From positions 12,875,026 through 12,939,025 of the forward strand of contig CM068321.1 of the NCBI GenBank assembly GCA_034766995.1: a stretch of 64,000 bases of DNA, given 5' to 3'. The DNA comes from Acanthacorydalis orientalis. Lineage: Eukaryota > Arthropoda > Insecta > Megaloptera > Corydalidae. The notes beneath the pieces were generated by a model. The model was not told where the DNA came from. It worked only from the letters and a program-made list of their open reading frames with translations, and did not search any database. A program made the position numbers and the translations under genes. Below are positions 59,724 through 64,000 of the stretch, piece by piece; the stretch's first letter is position 1, and each line of letters opens with the position of its first letter.

Positions 59724-59727
<4 letters not shown>

Positions 59728-59876
59728 AATCAATGATAATTGTTATTAATCAGTCAATTTAATTTTATACGTGTATTAAAATATTTTCGTCCTATATTTA
59801 TATATATATATATACATTCAGTTTGTGTTTTTTGTAGATATCAAAATGTGTATATATAATAACGATTGATGATTGA

Positions 59877-59929
59877 TTATTTACGACCTAGGACGGGTCC
59901 GCCATCTAAAGCTATTAATTCTTGAAAAG
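59877..59929 (-). other. Candidate short terminal exon, unrecognised
   Basis: On the minus strand, TTGTTAACATTTTTTTACAT, then CAAAG, gives an acceptor-like site. The block reads two bases, then FQELIALDGGPVLGRK and TAA. GGCGGACCCGTCCTAGGTCG is the only sizeable GC-rich patch for several kb. No family recognised and no consensus poly(A) signal seen close by. It could also be an internal exon ending at CCTAG before GTCG. Confidence 0.15.
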
Positions 59930-60031
59930 CTTTGATGTAAAAAAATGTTAACAATTTTTTTTCAATATAGTAAATACGTGAACTGTGTTTTTAAAGTACA
60001 TCATTTTTCGTCATTTACACTGATAAATGTG

Positions 60032-60057
60032 AATATATATATATATATACACATATA

Positions 60058-60131
<74 letters not shown>
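60032..60131. repeat. (TA)n microsatellite
   Basis: About 100 bp of TA with CACA/CATA breaks. Confidence 0.96.
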
Positions 60132-60133
<2 letters not shown>

Positions 60134-60636
60134 TTATATGTACAAATTAATTCTGTACTTTTAAATTGAATCTTTTCGTTGTTTTACCTATTTTGAAATG
60201 CCATTAATTATAAAGAACAAATTTTGTCGAAAAATTAAAACTGACTAATAAAATATAGGAAAAAAAAGAGTAGGTTCATTAAAATATCCCCATCTAATTC
60301 TTATTATAGTCATAGAAATAAATTTAATATGATGATCCATATTAAATTCATTCACCAAAAATTCATAAAAAAAATATTTCTAATCAGACTACTGATACAT
60401 TAACAATGTTATAACAAATAAGCTATTCAACAGAATATTAAAATTATTAAAAAATTGTCAAAGACGATATAAGAATCCAATACAATTAAACATTTTTGAA
60501 AGTTAAAAACAGATTAAACAGTAAACAAAGATTAAAAAGTATTTTATTTCGAGGTAACGTTGTCGAAAAGCATTTGGTTAGTTACTAATAGATTACTCGC
60601 TATTAATTAAAAATACAACTGAAAAATAATATATTT

Positions 60637-60637
<1 letters not shown>

Positions 60638-60688
<51 letters not shown>

Positions 60689-60690
60689 CA
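60638..60690. repeat. (TA)n microsatellite
   Basis: About 50 bp of TA. Confidence 0.95.
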
Positions 60691-61300
60691 TACACTGAAA
60701 TATACAAATTGGACTATTAATAACAAAATCATAAACATAAGTCCCAGAACAAAGTCATGTTAATAAAAAAAATCATAACTATAACATTTGAATCCAATTA
60801 GTGATAAAATATAGCATGATAAATATTATATAGAATCATTAATAATATGTTAGAATAAATATCAAGTTAAAAAAAATTAAGAATTAAACGAAACACTAAA
60901 AAGTAAATATTTAAAAATCAAAAATAAGTATGTTTCAACACGACACACATTTTGCAATATAATTTTATAAAAACAAGAAATTTAATAAAATTAAAAGAAA
61001 ATAAAATACAAAAGGAGAACTACAAGCATCAATTATTAAATTTGTTAAAAAAAACTAAGCTAGATTTTTTTTCAATTTTACTATAGTATTTTTAAGCAAA
61101 AAAGTAGTGAAATATGCAATGAGTGATAAATATCATAATTATAGTGTTTGCACTATGAAATAATTTATTTTCATAAATCACTTCCCACACCCTACCCAAC
61201 TGTTAAACATTTTAATAGAAAATTATACAATATGTGTGTGAGTGATTAATTTGTGAAATCTAAGTGGAAATCTCAAAGGTGAATACTTGAAGAAAATATT

Positions 61301-61302
<2 letters not shown>

Positions 61303-61344
<42 letters not shown>

Positions 61345-61354
61345 TATATATATA
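61303..61354. repeat. (TA)n microsatellite
   Basis: About 50 bp of TA with one AATA break. Confidence 0.95.
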
Positions 61355-61895
61355 TGTTCATATATCGTATAAAATATTTATTATCATTAGTAAAATTATT
61401 AACAATCAAAAATATTCAATACAAATTAAATAGAAAATATTTATATATACAATTCAGATATTTGCAAATATAAAAGTAAAAATACGATTGTTTATCTACA
61501 CCGATATAAAAAGTATATAACTTTTAAAAAATATTTATTTTACTTGTACTATGAACTTCAGCCCCATTAAGACTTACATAATTCTCAGATATAAAGTTAA
61601 AAAATACTCTATATGCAAAGATATGATCAAAACAAGATAAAATGTACTTAAGTGATTTAAATTTATTTTAAATTCGTATTCACTCGAAGTTAGAACTAAA
61701 AAGTAAGTAAAAATTATTCCTTACTAAATAAAAAAATATACTTGTATGCAAAAATAAAGTTGTTTTTATGTCACAAAAACTTTTGATGCTCGTTAAAAAG
61801 CAAGTTTAAAAATTTCACTAGAACTTCAGTTACTCGAATAGTTATATTTCTTACGACATAAACGAAAACTTTACTAAAATATGTTTATGCATGAA

Positions 61896-61897
61896 TA

Positions 61898-61962
<65 letters not shown>

Positions 61963-61999
61963 ATATATGTAGATATGTATATATATGGATATATGTATG

Positions 62000-62050
<51 letters not shown>

Positions 62051-62056
62051 ATATAT
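61896..62056. repeat. (TA)n microsatellite with GGATATATG breaks
   Basis: Two TA blocks are joined by TATGGATATATGTAGATATG-type sequence; total about 160 bp. Confidence 0.96.
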
Positions 62057-62464
62057 AATTATGAAGATATATTTAAAGTATGTTGATTTATTTTCAAAGT
62101 AATAAATTATTTACATAAATCAACAAGTTAATTTTAAAGAGAATATTAATACAATCACTGAATTTATTATCAATAAATATTCTATATTAATCGTTTATTT
62201 AGCAATATATACTTTTTTATTTTTAAATGTATTATTTCTGTAAAAAAAATAAAAAAAATTAATACATATTTTAATAAATCATAACTTAGAATTTAAATAT
62301 TTTATAGAATAAAATATTTACATGAATTCCAATATTAATGTTTTATTAAATTTACTTCTATTTTAAATAATTTGCTTTAATATTAGGAAATTAATACTTT
62401 TTTAAATACTTTCAATTAATGAAAACACTCATAGAAGGAAGTGAAGTAAAAAGAGTTTGCAATT

Positions 62465-62635
62465 ACTTCTACATGAATTAACTATTTTTTCATCTCACAA
62501 ACCACAACAAAAATTTTGATCAAAAATGTTCAGTGAATGATTAATAATCAATAATAATTTACTGAATATTTTTGATTAAAAAAACGTTTATTTGTTGTGA
62601 GGCAAGAATTCATTTATGGAAATGAATTTAGGCAG
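62465..62635. mobile_element. FB-1 foldback element, loopless copy M
   Basis: The left arm (CTACATGAATTAACTATT, TTTCATCTCACAAACCACAA, TGATCAAAAATGTTCAGTGA) pairs with the right arm (AATTTACTGAATATTTTTGA, GTTTATTTGTTGTGAGGCAA, GAATTCATTTATGGAAATGA) over about 80 bp. The centre at about 62551 has almost no loop. The inner CATCTTCAG section is absent. Confidence 0.68.
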
Positions 62636-62639
62636 AGTG

Positions 62640-64000
62640 CTCGCCTAACTCTATTGATATTTCTTCTTTTATTACGAAAATTTTATTACATGATTGACAT
62701 ATAGTTTAAAAAACTATGAAGTTTTTTTTAATAATTATATCACTTGAAGATAAATACATAATTATGAATTCAAAATAAATTATTTTCATTACATGCGTTA
62801 AAAGAACAGAATTGAGATTTAATATTAGTACAATTGTCATTAATAATATTAATAACTCGTTATCAAAACTACAGGTAATTATTAAATAATAGAATGAAAT
62901 TCAATAATTGTCAGTAATTTAATGTGTATATATTATTTCTGTAAAATATATGTTTTGTATATCTTTGCTTAGAAATAAATTATTCATGTATTAAGACTTC
63001 ACAATAAATCAGCTAAATGACATGAAAACAGGGGTTAAATCTTCATTGTTGATGAAGGAAAACAATATTTCTATCTCAGTAGCTGGTTTATAAACTCACA
63101 TCTATAAATTATTTCTATAATCAACGTTACGAAATAATTTTCATGTTGTCAAACAATAATACAGTGTGTACGTGTGTATATGAATGTATAAATGTACAAA
63201 ACTTCTCATATAAATTTATTGTTGAAATATATTGAAACATTTAATTACTTTATTTAGTTTTGTATATTGACCGTCATCAAAAGAGTGGGAAATTAGCTTT
63301 ACTATTGTTTTTAATTCTATATGTTTCCATTTAAATGATTATTTGAATATAGTTATAAGGAATTTTATGAAAATTTATTTTCATTGTCTGGCAAATTTCT
63401 TAATTTTTAATCTTTCTTAATTCTTTATCTGGTGCCATTTACATCTCTACATTTTTATAAATATTTATTATTATCCTTCTATTTACTTTATTAAATAACA
63501 CGTTTAAATATTTGATATAGTATGGACTTTTCAAACATAATGAGAAATGTGTTTATCAAAAAACTTAAAAATTCTTTATATTTTGACAATTATTTTTAAA
63601 AAATAATATTTAGCATTAAATAACTCTTACATTTTTCAAGTACTTTACAAATTTCAACTCTTAATATAGCTTTTCAAGTATTTATTTTAATTTAACTTAT
63701 TCTGAAAAAAAAAACAATAATTTGTCTTATAAATATTTCTATAAAGTATATTTGTCGTGCAACAAAATTAGTATTTTTACAGTGTCTAGGTTTACGTTTA
63801 TAATACCATACGTAAGTTTATACTAAATGACCCACAGTTATTTTATTCTGACAGAGCACATAATTTCTAAATTTTTATAGGTGCCTACAATGCGGTACCT
63901 TAGTGACTCATTATAACTTTCAAGTCACATAAAAACAACAAAACCGCAGGCGTTCTTACATATGCTACTTTTTGAACATGTATATATATATATATATATA
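62640..64000. other. AT-rich non-coding stretch at window end
   Basis: No gene recognised. A slightly GC-richer patch at 63880-63960 (TGCCTACAATGCGGTACC and AACCGCAGGCG) is unexplained. A TA tract begins at 63979 and runs off the end of the window. Confidence 0.5.
63979..64000. repeat. (TA)n microsatellite cut by window end
   Basis: TA repeat continuing to the last base, so its true length is unknown. Confidence 0.9.

Larger units (their letters stand above)
57620..59870. other. AT-rich non-coding stretch
   Basis: TA tracts only; no gene recognised. Confidence 0.55.
59935..62440. other. AT-rich non-coding stretch with microsatellites
   Basis: Several TA tracts including two above 100 bp; no gene or foldback copy recognised. 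Confidence 0.55.

Overview
The window is very AT-rich DNA (I estimate 75-80% A+T by reading; not computed). It is crowded with long (TA)n tracts and holds no intact protein-coding gene that I can recognise. Decayed eukaryotic transposable elements, long (TA)/(GA)/(CA) microsatellites and the absence of operons, Shine-Dalgarno-linked ORFs or dense coding point to a metazoan nuclear genome, inside an intergenic region or a very long intron. The mariner relics belong to the broad cecropia/Hsmar-like group and the LINE relic resembles the Jockey/CR1-type reverse transcriptases. An arthropod with a GC-poor genome is the best guess, but I cannot fix the taxon.

Recognisable protein-derived DNA: (1) three mariner relics. 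One is a 5' end only (4932-5171, minus). One is an internally deleted copy with both ends and flanking TA (35173-35719, minus), carrying the N-terminal DNA-binding half of the transposase. One is a decayed C-terminal catalytic half (about 56700-57125, plus). (2) A frameshifted non-LTR reverse transcriptase fragment (57425-57614, minus). (3) A probable solo LTR plus leader of an LTR retrotransposon (about 55865-56500). Items 1c, 2 and 3 lie within 2 kb of each other and form a transposon graveyard at 55.9-57.6 kb.

The most informative structure is two families of palindromic (foldback, MITE-like) elements with no coding capacity. FB-1 has about 13 copies or part copies (typically 200-360 bp; arms up to about 140 bp). 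FB-2 has five copies (about 160-185 bp). In both families the arms meet the loop at a CATCTTCAG / CTGAAGATG motif, which suggests related design or origin. I know of no name for either family.

Between these lie more than 50 simple-sequence tracts, several perfect short-loop hairpins (37099-37131, 44202-44227, 50765-50801) and a handful of GC-richer, coding-like patches. Some of the patches have plausible splice sites (best: 45269-45399 minus, 35891-36022 plus, 42387-42442 plus). I could not assign these to any family. They are offered as candidate exons or gene remnants with low confidence, because short open frames are common by chance here. Long open frames made of Ile-Tyr repeats are only translations of (TA)n and are not genes.
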